Source: Dyadobacter sp. CY356
Lineage (GTDB): Bacteria; Bacteroidota; Bacteroidia; Cytophagales; Spirosomataceae
DNA: 64,000 bases
Direction: 5' to 3'
NCBI RefSeq assembly: GCF_021440195.1
Contig: NZ_JAJTSZ010000009.1
Span: 226,429 to 290,428, forward strand
Positions 24,527-33,610 of the stretch are shown here, in pieces; positions within the stretch are counted from its first letter, which is position 1; each line of letters begins with the position of its first letter. Position numbers and translations under genes: made by a program. The notes under the pieces are model-generated. The model was given only the letters and a program-made list of their open reading frames with translations. It made no database searches and was not told where the DNA came from.

Positions 24527-26983
24527 CTATCCCAAATAGCTACTAATGCTCATAATATCTGCAAACACGCCTGACGCAGTAACTTCCGCTCCCGCGCCTG
24601 GTCCTTTAATTACCAGAGGACGGTCTTTATAACGCTCCGTTGTGAAGGAAACAATATTATCACTTCCTGACAAAGTATAAAAAGGATGCTGCTGATTTAC
24701 AGTTCTTAATTCAACAACCGCTTTTCCATTTTCAAGTGTTGCGATATATCTCAGTTTTTCTCCATTGGCTTCGGCATCTGACTGCAGTTTGGCAAAATAG
24801 TCGTCGGAGATAACCAATTCATTTAAAAACGCGTCGACATTTGGTGCAGCAAGGCAATTTTCAGGTAATAACTGAGCTACTTTCACGTCAGCCGACTCCA
24901 AAGGAACACCCACTTCACGTGCAAGAATCAAAATTTTTCGGGCTACATCCGCTCCGCTTAAATCATCGCGTGGGTCGGGTTCGGTAAATCCTTTTGCTTT
25001 TGCTTCTTTTACAACATCCACGAATTTTATTCCCGGACCAAATGAATTGAAAATATAAGATAAAGTCCCGGAAAGAATTGCTTCAATTTTCAGGAATTTA
25101 TCTCCGCTGGCCATCAATCCCTGAATCGTATTAATAATCGGCAAACCTGCACCAACATTGGTTTCGTATAAAAACTTCACGCCTCTTTTCAAAGCAGTAC
25201 GTTGCAGGGAAATATATTCTGCATAAGATCCGGAGTTTGCCACTTTATTTGGTGTCACAACCGAGATACTTGCATCCAGCAGCATATTGTAATACTGGAC
25301 AATATCCTTATCAGACGTACAATCCACAAAAACGCTGTTTGGAAGATTGAGCTCGATCATGCGCTGAACGAATGCCGGCAAGCTGGTCTTTACACCTTCG
25401 CCATCAATTCTTTCTTTCCAATGTGCGGACCCAATTCCGTCCGGATCCAAAAGCATTTTTTTGGTATTGGAAAGTCCTGCGATATTCAGGTTCAAAAACT
25501 TTTCTTCCCGTAAATATTGATTCTGTTTTCTGATTTGTTCCAGAAGCGTACTTCCGATCAGTCCCACACCCACAATAAACAAGTTTAGTGAACGCGTTTC
25601 AGAATGGAAGAAAACGCCGTGAATAGCATTCAGAGCCTTTGATAAATCACTTTTTGAAATAACAACCGAGATATTAAGCTCCGAAGAACCCTGCGCGGTA
25701 GCGACAACGTTGATACCGTTTTTACCTAAAACAGAAAAAAGCTTTCCTGAAACACCGGTACTTTTTTTCATTCCTTCACCGACAATGGCGATGATCGAAA
25801 GATTTTTTTCTATCGTAATACTATCAATATATCCGTAGCTGATTTCAGATGCAAATTCTTTTTCCAAAACCTCACTCGCCTTTTGCGCGTCACGCGGGTC
25901 GATTGAAAAACAGATGGAATGCTCGGAAGATGCCTGAGAAATCAGGATTACGCTAATATTATTCTGTGATAAGGCAGTGAAAAGCCGGCCAGAAATCCCG
26001 GCTACGCCGATCATCCCGCTGCCCTGAATATTGACCAGCGCGATTTCATCAATCGAGGAAATTCCGGTTATCGGGAAATCTTTTTTATTTGCGTTCTTCT
26101 GTACATAAGTACCTTCAAAATCAACATTGAAAGTATTCAGTACTTTTAGTGTTATATTTTTGGCAAAAGCCGGCTGCAAACTTGGCGGATAAATTACTTT
26201 CGCGCCAAAGTGAGAAAGCTCCATAGCCTCGGCATAGGAAATCGAAGGAATTGTAAAAGCGTTATGTACTTTCCTAGGGTCCGCCGTCATCATTCCGTCC
26301 ACATCGGTCCATATTTCTATGGAATCTGCATCAAGCGCGGCGGCCAGAATGGATGCTGTGTAATCGGACCCGCCCCGGCCCAGTGTCGTCGTAATTCCTT
26401 CTGCGGTAGACGCTATGAAACCGGTTACACATTGCAGAGCGGCTGCTTTTGCAAAATATTCCAGCACGAGCTGATTGGTAACAGCAAAATTCACATCGCC
26501 CATTCCATAAGTTTCGTTCGTACGGATGATCTGGCGAGCGTCACAAAATTCAGCTGCAATGCCTTTGCTTTTTAGTATTTCTGTAATTACAAGCGTGGAA
26601 AGTCGCTCACCAAAACTCATGATCAGATCCATGGTACGCGTAGAAAGCTCACGGATCCAGGAAACACCTTTCAGAATATCTCCCAATTCATTAAAAAGTC
26701 CGCGAACGGCAGCGAATGTACTGCTCTGACTTTTTACATTGATCAGTCCGCGAACGATAACGAAGTGGCGTTCTTCAACCATCTTCAGGAACTCAATATA
26801 ATCTCCGTTACCGGCAGCGGCCATCTTTCCAATTTCGATCAGGCGGTTTGTGACACCACCCATGGCTGAAAAAACAACAGCGATTTTCTCACCGTTTGCC
26901 AGATTATTTTCAAGAATACCGATTACCTGTTTGATACTATCGACCGAACCGACCGACGTGCCGCCAAATTTGAGAACCTTCAT
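24527..26983 (-). CDS. thrA: Bifunctional aspartate kinase / homoserine dehydrogenase
   Basis: An 818-residue fusion catalysing the first and third steps of the aspartate-to-threonine pathway. The kinase part begins MKVLKFGGTSVGS and has GRGGSDYTAS and the FGAKVIYPPSL segment; two ACT-like regulatory segments lie around residues 315-455 (GMIGVAGISGRLF, then VVATAQGSSELNI); the dehydrogenase Rossmann motif is FIVGVGLIGSTLL at about 465, with GAGLPIINTIQGL and GFTEPDPRDDLSG in the catalytic part. Length and order match E. coli ThrA. It leads the thr operon, so feedback by threonine is likely. Confidence 0.96.
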   Translation of the reverse strand: MKVLKFGGTSVGSVDSIKQVIGILENNLANGEKIAVVFSAMGGVTNRLIEIGKMAAAGNGDYIEFLKMVEERHFVIVRGLINVKSQSSTFAAVRGLFNELGDILKGVSWIRELSTRTMDLIMSFGERLSTLVITEILKSKGIAAEFCDARQIIRTNETYGMGDVNFAVTNQLVLEYFAKAAALQCVTGFIASTAEGITTTLGRGGSDYTASILAAALDADSIEIWTDVDGMMTADPRKVHNAFTIPSISYAEAMELSHFGAKVIYPPSLQPAFAKNITLKVLNTFNVDFEGTYVQKNANKKDFPITGISSIDEIALVNIQGSGMIGVAGISGRLFTALSQNNISVILISQASSEHSICFSIDPRDAQKASEVLEKEFASEISYGYIDSITIEKNLSIIAIVGEGMKKSTGVSGKLFSVLGKNGINVVATAQGSSELNISVVISKSDLSKALNAIHGVFFHSETRSLNLFIVGVGLIGSTLLEQIRKQNQYLREEKFLNLNIAGLSNTKKMLLDPDGIGSAHWKERIDGEGVKTSLPAFVQRMIELNLPNSVFVDCTSDKDIVQYYNMLLDASISVVTPNKVANSGSYAEYISLQRTALKRGVKFLYETNVGAGLPIINTIQGLMASGDKFLKIEAILSGTLSYIFNSFGPGIKFVDVVKEAKAKGFTEPDPRDDLSGADVARKILILAREVGVPLESADVKVAQLLPENCLAAPNVDAFLNELVISDDYFAKLQSDAEANGEKLRYIATLENGKAVVELRTVNQQHPFYTLSGSDNIVSFTTERYKDRPLVIKGPGAGAEVTASGVFADIMSISSYLG

Positions 26984-27622
26984 TTAAAGCTATTACGAAT
27001 TAACAAAATTTTGAATGAGCTGTGTGGACCACCCATTTACATCAGGTTGCAAATATAGTAATTCAAACGCCTTATAGGTTGATTTTAAGAATGAAAAGCA
27101 AGCTTGAATCCTACACTTATGACTTTTCCCTTTGTAGATGATTACATTTTTTGAAATGTGGAAAATTTGTCGAATCTGAATTTACAATCAGATACCTGAT
27201 GTGCATATAATTTTTTACTAATCTGATCTCACAATTTTACGGTAGTAACCAAAAACATATAAACATGGTATAGTACAATTAAAATTATTTTGGCCAAAAT
27301 CTTATACTATTTAAAGAAATACTAAAATTATATATTAGAAATATGTTATAAATGGTATTAATATTCTCTTTTTTCTATTTTTAAAGTGTTTTAATTTTTA
27401 AATTTTTTACTTTTATAAAATATTCTTCTGAATTAAAATAATTTAATACAAAACTTAAAAAACTGAATTTTGTAAATTTATGATCATTAATTCCTTAATT
27501 AACCTCTTGTTTATTGACTTAACTGACGTTTTTTCTAAAATACCTTAATTTTATTTTAATACCGTTTTTAATCTTTCACTCCTTTTTTATTTAAATATTA
27601 CTATTGGTAACTTAACTATTTT
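26984..27622. other. 639-bp AT-rich divergent region thrA / susC
   Basis: Very A+T rich, especially 27230-27620, with long T and A tracts. It holds the thrA promoter side and the leader of the SusC gene. No ORF, tRNA or clear hairpin attenuator was found. A long untranslated leader or regulator-binding site for the SusC/SusD pair may lie here. Confidence 0.55.
27050..27057 (-). promoter_or_regulatory. Candidate -7 box of thrA
   Basis: Minus-strand TATATTTG matches TAnnTTTG and lies about 66 nt before the thrA ATG. The -33 TTG is not clear. Confidence 0.4.
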
Positions 27623-30600
27623 ATGATGAGAAAACTTTTTACAACTGGTTTCATGTCACTTCTACTCGTACTAAGCCTGGCTGGGTACGGACAAGAGTTA
27701 GCCATTAAAGGCAAGGTGACATCCAAAGGAGACGGTGGCGCATTGCCCGGCGCGAGTATTCTTGTAAAAGGAACAAATCGGGGGAGCACAACCAATGCGG
27801 ATGGAGAATTTACGATCAGCGCCTCTTCCAATGCAACGCTAGTAGTTTCTTTCATTGGTTTCAAATCATTAGAACTTCCGGTGGGCTCTCAGACAACGCT
27901 TAACATTAGTCTGGACGAAGACGCAACACAATTTAATGAAGTGGTTGTAACTGCGCTTGGTATCGCACGTGAGAAAAAAGCCCTTGGTTATGCCGTGCAG
28001 GAAGTTAGTGGAAAGAATTTAACCCAGGCACGTGAAACCAACCTGATCAATTCCCTTTCAGGAAGATTGGCTGGTGTGCAGGTAACAAATTCCAACGGAG
28101 CACCTGGCGCATCTTCCCGTATGATCATCCGTGGAGCAAGTTCTATCGGGAGCAATAACCAGCCGCTTTTTGTAGTGGATGGGGTACCAATCGACAATAG
28201 CAATTTCGGATCAGGAACTGGTGTGGATTATGGTAATGCTGCGGCTTCCATCAACCCGGATGATGTTGAGTCGATCAGTGTTTTGAAAGGACCAAGTGCT
28301 GCGGCCCTTTATGGATCCCGTGGTGCAAATGGTGTGGTTTTGATCACAAGTAAAAGTGGAAAAGGCTCAAAAGGCATCGGTGTTTCTTTCAATACCAACA
28401 CCTCTTTTGAATCCGTATTTCGTCAGCCGAAATGGCAAAATGAATATGGACAAGGCGCAAAAGGCCTTTTCTCTTATAAAGACGGACAAGGTGGCGGCGT
28501 AAACGACGGCGTAGATGAAAGCTGGGGACCAAAACTTGACGGTAGATTATTACCTCAATTTGATTCGCCTGTCGGAGCTGACGGCGTCAGAACCGCAACG
28601 CCATGGGTAGCTCATCCGGATAATGTTGACCAGTTTTATCAAACAGGGAAAACGTATACAAACAATGTTGGAATTACTGGCGGTAACGAAAAAGCAGATT
28701 TCCGTTTGTCTTTTACCAATCTGAAACAAAATGGTATTTTACCAAACACAGATTACAAACGTCAGACTGTTTCTTTAAACGCTGGCTGGAATCTTACACC
28801 TAAACTGAATGTAAGAGCAACGGTTAATTATGTAAAAGACGGCAGCGATAACCGTAATAATTTTGGCTTATATTTCATCTGGTTCGGTCGCCAGGCTGAT
28901 ATGAACTCCCTGAAAAACTACACAAAACCAGGGAGCATTTACCAAAACAACTGGAATGATAACTACTGGACAAACCCTTACTATTTGTTAAACAACAGCA
29001 CACGCGAAAACCAGCGTGACCGTATGTATGGCAATATCGTTGCAACCTACAAATTGACTGACTGGCTAACCTTAACTGGTCGTTCAGGAACTGACTTTTA
29101 TGAAGATCGTCGTAAAACCAGATCGGCAGCCCGTCAGGCTAAGCTGGGAACTACGTCATTGTATGATGCTTATAACGAAGAGCAAATTTTTGTTCGCGAA
29201 TCCAACTCCGACTTTTTATTAAACGCTACGCATAAATTCGGCCAGTTTGATGTTACTGCCAACATTGGAGGTAACCATCGTTCAAACTACGCGCAAAGAA
29301 ACTATATGGGCGCTACTGAACTGGCCATTCCGAGAGTTTGGAATATGGGTAATTCACGCCAGCGCCCCGTGGTTGAAAACTCGTATATCGAAAAAACAGT
29401 CAACAGTTTATATGCTTCGGCTAACTTAGGTTTCCGCAACTATTTATTTGTTGATTTGACTGCCCGTAACGACTGGTCAAGCACTCTGCCAAGCAATAAC
29501 AGATCGTATTTCTATCCTTCTGCGGCTGTGAGTGCAATTATTTCTGACATGTTTGACATTAAATCATCGATTTTATCTTTTGCCAAAATCAGAGCTGGTG
29601 TTGCGCAGGTTGGTAATGATACCGATCCTTACCGTTTAGCAAGTACATATAAATACGAAAACCCATGGGGAAGCACGCCAAGTTTATCTGAAAACAACGC
29701 TTTACTAAACGCTGAATTGAAGCCTGAAATTACTTCTTCTTATGAAGTTGGAGCTGATATCAGACTTTGGCAGAACCGCGTTGGTTTGGATCTTACTTAC
29801 TACAAAAAAGTATCCTCTGATCAGATTCTTGACGTAAACGTTTCCAATGCAACAGGTTATTTATCAAAACTTTTGAACGCCGGTAAAATTGAAAATAAAG
29901 GTATCGAGCTTCAATTAACGGTTACGCCTGTAAAAGTTGGTGCGTTCCAATGGGATATCGGTTTAAACTGGGCACGTAATAAAAACAAAGTGGTTTCTCT
30001 GGCTAATGGTTTGACAACCTATCAGTTGAACACAAGTTACAATACGCTTACGCAGGCAACTTCTACAAGCAGTTTCCGTGGATTATCTGTTGAAGCCCGT
30101 GTTGGCCAGCCTTATGGAACATTCTTTGGAAAAGGATTTATGCGCGCTCCTGACGGACAGGTTGTTTATGATGCACAAGGCTATCCGATGATTGACCCGG
30201 TTAGCCGCGTATTAGGAAACTTTACTCCTGACTGGATTGGCGGTTTTTCAAACACATTCAAATACAAAAATTTCACACTTAGTACTTTGATCGATGTGAA
30301 ACACGGCGGAGATATTTTCTCTCAATCCATCAACATCGGTCGTTACACGGGCGTTTTGGCCGAAACGACATTGGGTCGTGAAAATGGTGTAGTTGGACAA
30401 GGTGTTGTTAACACGGGAACTTCTGAAAATCCTGTCTATGTACCAAATACAAAGAACCTTTCTTCGGAAGAATATCACCACAAATATTACCTGCTGACAA
30501 ACAACGAAAACACCATTTTCGATGCGAGTTATGTAAAACTTCGTGAAGTGAAATTCACTTACATGATTTCTGGTAAAGTGATGAAAAAACTTCCTTTCCG

Positions 30601-30769
30601 TGACATTGCAGTATCAATTGTTGGTAGAAACCTTGCTCTTTTACACAGCAATCTTCCACATATCGATCCTGAAACAAGCTATTACAACGATGGTAATTTA
30701 CAAGGTATAGAAAATGGTCAGATCCCGACAACAAGATCTGTTGGCTTCAACATCAGTTTCAATCTATAA
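27623..30769 (+). CDS. SusC/RagA-family TonB-linked outer-membrane transporter
   Basis: A 1048-residue SusC-like protein. After the signal peptide (to about 24) come a carboxypeptidase-regulatory-like domain (ALPGASILVKGTNRGSTTN), the SusC linker FNEVVVTALGIAREKKALGY, the plug (about 120-235, with PLFVVDGVPIDNS and VLKGPSAAALYGSRGANGVV) and a long barrel. It forms the barrel of a SusCD complex that imports oligomeric nutrients with TonB energy. The start is at ATG ATG (27623 or 27626). The SusD gene follows by 21 bp. The ligand cannot be read from sequence. Confidence 0.95.
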   Translation: MMRKLFTTGFMSLLLVLSLAGYGQELAIKGKVTSKGDGGALPGASILVKGTNRGSTTNADGEFTISASSNATLVVSFIGFKSLELPVGSQTTLNISLDEDATQFNEVVVTALGIAREKKALGYAVQEVSGKNLTQARETNLINSLSGRLAGVQVTNSNGAPGASSRMIIRGASSIGSNNQPLFVVDGVPIDNSNFGSGTGVDYGNAAASINPDDVESISVLKGPSAAALYGSRGANGVVLITSKSGKGSKGIGVSFNTNTSFESVFRQPKWQNEYGQGAKGLFSYKDGQGGGVNDGVDESWGPKLDGRLLPQFDSPVGADGVRTATPWVAHPDNVDQFYQTGKTYTNNVGITGGNEKADFRLSFTNLKQNGILPNTDYKRQTVSLNAGWNLTPKLNVRATVNYVKDGSDNRNNFGLYFIWFGRQADMNSLKNYTKPGSIYQNNWNDNYWTNPYYLLNNSTRENQRDRMYGNIVATYKLTDWLTLTGRSGTDFYEDRRKTRSAARQAKLGTTSLYDAYNEEQIFVRESNSDFLLNATHKFGQFDVTANIGGNHRSNYAQRNYMGATELAIPRVWNMGNSRQRPVVENSYIEKTVNSLYASANLGFRNYLFVDLTARNDWSSTLPSNNRSYFYPSAAVSAIISDMFDIKSSILSFAKIRAGVAQVGNDTDPYRLASTYKYENPWGSTPSLSENNALLNAELKPEITSSYEVGADIRLWQNRVGLDLTYYKKVSSDQILDVNVSNATGYLSKLLNAGKIENKGIELQLTVTPVKVGAFQWDIGLNWARNKNKVVSLANGLTTYQLNTSYNTLTQATSTSSFRGLSVEARVGQPYGTFFGKGFMRAPDGQVVYDAQGYPMIDPVSRVLGNFTPDWIGGFSNTFKYKNFTLSTLIDVKHGGDIFSQSINIGRYTGVLAETTLGRENGVVGQGVVNTGTSENPVYVPNTKNLSSEEYHHKYYLLTNNENTIFDASYVKLREVKFTYMISGKVMKKLPFRDIAVSIVGRNLALLHSNLPHIDPETSYYNDGNLQGIENGQIPTTRSVGFNISFNL

Positions 30770-30790
30770 GTAATCCTTAACTGATTTTTT

Positions 30791-32251
30791 ATGAAAAGCA
30801 TTATATATTCATTTCGCTCAAAGCTAATATTGGCAGCAACCCTTCTGTGCGTGTCCGCATGTACAGGAGATTTTGACGAACTTAACACAAACCCAAACAG
30901 CGCAGCCACCGGAACAGCCGACCTTTTTCTGCCACATGGTATCCAAAGTGCGGTAGATATTCAGTCGGGCGGATCGCTTGGGATGGATATTGGCGAAGGA
31001 TTCTCCCAACACTGGGCCAGAATTCAGTATACCGACATAGATCAATATACGGTTTCCAGTGATGTTTATACCGCCGGATGGTCCGGGCTATACATTGAAT
31101 CGCTTGCGGATTATACCCGTATTTACAAACTTGGTGCAGAATCAGGAAACACGAATTACCAGGCTGTTGCAGTGATTTTACGCTCCTGGGTTTTTATGTT
31201 GCTGACCGACATTTATGGTGATATCCCTTACACGGATGCACTTAAAGGATTGGAAGGCACACTGTTGCCCGCATACACTGCGCAAAAAGATGTATATGCC
31301 GGATTGGTTGCTGAACTGAAAACAGCGGGTGAATCCATCAATGTTGCGAATACTTCGATGCCTGTTTCGGGAGATATTCTTTTTAACGGAGATATGTTGA
31401 AATGGAAAAAATTCGCAAATTCATTGAGTTTGAAAATTCTAAGCAGAATGATTGACAAGGCAGACGCTCCCATCAATGTTAAATCTGAAATTACAAGAAT
31501 TCTGTCTGATCCGGCAAAGTATCCGGTAATCGCTTCTGTTTCAGATAATATTCAGCTTAACTATCTGGATGCGACCAACAACCAGAATCCTGTTAATGTC
31601 AACCGCAAAACCCGTGACGATCACCGTGTGAGCGCAACTTTGGTAGATCGCCTGACAGCACTTAATGATGCACGTTTACCAATTTACGCGAACTTGCCGG
31701 CAGATGGCGGACCATACAAAGGTGTCCCGAACGGCTTGTCTTCTTCTGATGCCAATGCACTTGGACTTACAAAAACTTCAAAAGTTGGAAGTTATTTTGT
31801 AGCGGCAACTGCGCCGGGTGTGATTATGACTTATGCTGAGTTACTATTCCTGAAAGCTGAATTTGCTTATAAAGGAGTAACAATTGCCGGTGAGGCTGCA
31901 ACCAATTATGCCGCGGCGATCACAGCCTCCTTTGCACAATACAAACTGGCGGCACCAACCGACTACATCTCGGCAAATGCTTTGAAAGCCGGAGCCGATG
32001 GCTTTACGCAGATCATGGAACAAAAATGGATTGCATTGTATGGACAAGGTTTGGAAGCCTGGACAGAATACCGTCGTACGGGGATTCCTGCGCTTAAAAT
32101 ACCTACTTTGAACACAAACCAAAACGTTCTTCCAACGAGATTGCCGTATCCAGGTTCGGAAGAATCTCTGAACTTTGATAATTTCTCGTCGGCCCTTACA
32201 AAACAGGGTGGCAAGAATGATATGAAACTTAAACTATGGTTTGCAAAATAG
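30791..32251 (+). CDS. SusD/RagB-family nutrient-binding lipoprotein
   Basis: A 486-residue lipoprotein with a lipobox ending in LLCVSAC (about Cys23), followed by TGDFDELNTNPNSA, the hallmark start of the SusD-like_2 (PF12771) branch. Helical repeats include YQAVAVILRSWVFMLLTDIYGD, and the C-terminus has EQKWIALYGQGLEAWTEYRR. It caps the SusC barrel and binds the ligand at the cell surface. The pair has no glycoside hydrolase, regulator or sulfatase next to it. Confidence 0.94.
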   Translation: MKSIIYSFRSKLILAATLLCVSACTGDFDELNTNPNSAATGTADLFLPHGIQSAVDIQSGGSLGMDIGEGFSQHWARIQYTDIDQYTVSSDVYTAGWSGLYIESLADYTRIYKLGAESGNTNYQAVAVILRSWVFMLLTDIYGDIPYTDALKGLEGTLLPAYTAQKDVYAGLVAELKTAGESINVANTSMPVSGDILFNGDMLKWKKFANSLSLKILSRMIDKADAPINVKSEITRILSDPAKYPVIASVSDNIQLNYLDATNNQNPVNVNRKTRDDHRVSATLVDRLTALNDARLPIYANLPADGGPYKGVPNGLSSSDANALGLTKTSKVGSYFVAATAPGVIMTYAELLFLKAEFAYKGVTIAGEAATNYAAAITASFAQYKLAAPTDYISANALKAGADGFTQIMEQKWIALYGQGLEAWTEYRRTGIPALKIPTLNTNQNVLPTRLPYPGSEESLNFDNFSSALTKQGGKNDMKLKLWFAK

Positions 32252-32290
32252 ACATTAAATAAAACATAATTTTCGACTTGTATTATAACA

Positions 32291-32330
32291 AAAACAGGAT
32301 ATCAGCTTCGTGCGATATCCTGTTTTTTTT
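32291..32330 (+). terminator. Rho-independent terminator of the SusC/SusD operon
   Basis: A 13-bp perfect stem (AAAACAGGATATC and complement) with a 10-nt loop followed by eight T residues. Confidence 0.9.
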
Positions 32331-32365
32331 GTTTATCAAACTAAACAATTACAGATATTTCTTTA

Positions 32366-33127
32366 TTAAAATGCCAATCCTAAACCGGCTCCAACATTTA
32401 CAACACCAATAAATCTTCTCTCGTTTAAACGATCAGAATAAGGATTTCCACCAACATTTGCTACAATGGCGAGATCTTTAACCTCTGCTTTGGCGCCGAT
32501 AACATCACCGCTTATTTGGAAAAACAATGCTTTAAACAGCGGCAAGCGAATACTTGCTCCTGCTCCAAATCCAATGGGCTTAACGATTGTGTGATTTAAA
32601 CTCACATCCACTTTTGTCGCCGTAGGATCTATATTTCCATCGGCCGTTAACCCTTGCCCGGTCAAATAAACAGATGGTGTACTTGCCCTCACTATTCCTC
32701 CTTGCAAGTGCGCTTCAATTTGCACTCTGTTCATATTCAAATATATAGCAGGTCCAAAAAGAACTGCACCCATTTTCCATTCCGACACATCACTTTGCCA
32801 GGTATAAGTCCTGCCGATAGCCTGAACATAAGAATTGGCCTTTTCGATGATCGGGTCAGAATTCGTTTTATTAACATTTAAGCTTCCGGAAAGCCGGAAA
32901 CCAAACCCGCGCCAGATCCGATGATCAAAATTAACCTGACCAAAATGACCAGACCCGGCCAAACCTGCCAGTGGGTCATTCAACTTTTCTCTGGCAAGCT
33001 GCCCGACAGGCAGGCTATATCCTCCTGTTACCGAAAAAAAATTTTTAGTATCCTGCGCTTTGCTTTCCTGATTCGAAAAAATCAGGATTGATAAAATCAT
33101 GGCTGTAAGTAATGAGTAGCATTTCAT
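32366..33127 (-). CDS. Outer-membrane beta-barrel protein
   Basis: A 253-residue exported protein with a signal peptide (about 1-24, ending SKAQ) and alternating aromatic/glycine strands typical of an eight-stranded OmpW/OmpA-like barrel, with the C-terminal GVVNVGAGLGLAF ending in Phe as outer-membrane proteins do. No catalytic motif was recognised. It converges on the SusCD operon from the other strand and is probably independent of it. Confidence 0.75.
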   Translation of the reverse strand: MKCYSLLTAMILSILIFSNQESKAQDTKNFFSVTGGYSLPVGQLAREKLNDPLAGLAGSGHFGQVNFDHRIWRGFGFRLSGSLNVNKTNSDPIIEKANSYVQAIGRTYTWQSDVSEWKMGAVLFGPAIYLNMNRVQIEAHLQGGIVRASTPSVYLTGQGLTADGNIDPTATKVDVSLNHTIVKPIGFGAGASIRLPLFKALFFQISGDVIGAKAEVKDLAIVANVGGNPYSDRLNERRFIGVVNVGAGLGLAF

Positions 33128-33343
33128 ATTTTGAGAGTCTGTTTATAAAAAAACAAAGAAGTTGGATTTCGCGTGAGTTCAGGAAACTAACATAAATTCA
33201 ACGCTTTTAGTATATTATTTGTTCGTTTAAACACGATTTAGGGTAATTTTTTCAACACAATTACACCTAAACCTTATTTAATGGTAAGATTTTGATTTGG
33301 TATAAAAATGGTATGCCAGTTTTAAAACCAAATCACTACAATC

Positions 33344-33598
33344 ATGGACAGAAAAGAAACAGATAACGAAGCGAGAGCTACTAAAAATACGAAAAAAGTG
33401 TGGGTATGGGTGTTAGTAGCCGGTGTGACACTGATGGCAATTGCTTTTTGGGGAGGTTTTTTGAATCACAATGAGAACTTCAAAGAATCAGAAACACCAT
33501 CCGAGAATGCAACCATGCCCGCAGATACTGCTGCTTATGACACAACGATGGAAGTACATCCGGACACGATCATGAAAAGCGTGAGAGGCACTGAATAA
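33344..33598 (+). CDS. Small single-span membrane protein, unknown function
   Basis: An 84-residue protein with a charged N-terminus, one membrane helix (VWVWVLVAGVTLMAIAFWGG, about residues 20-39) and an acidic, Thr/Pro-rich tail. It has no recognised domain. Codon use and a proper ATG in a promoter-like context support a real gene. Its stop codon directly abuts the stop of the converging FAD oxidase gene, inside a shared hairpin. Confidence 0.6.
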   Translation: MDRKETDNEARATKNTKKVWVWVLVAGVTLMAIAFWGGFLNHNENFKESETPSENATMPADTAAYDTTMEVHPDTIMKSVRGTE

Positions 33599-33610
33599 TC
33601 AATTCAGTGC
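33588..33610. terminator. Hairpin spanning the two abutting stop codons
   Basis: GCACTGAAT, a 5-nt loop and ATTCAGTGC form a perfect 9-bp stem. The TAA of the plus gene (33596-33598) and the TGA of the minus gene (33599-33601) lie in and beside the loop. There is no T tract, so termination is likely modest. Confidence 0.5.
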
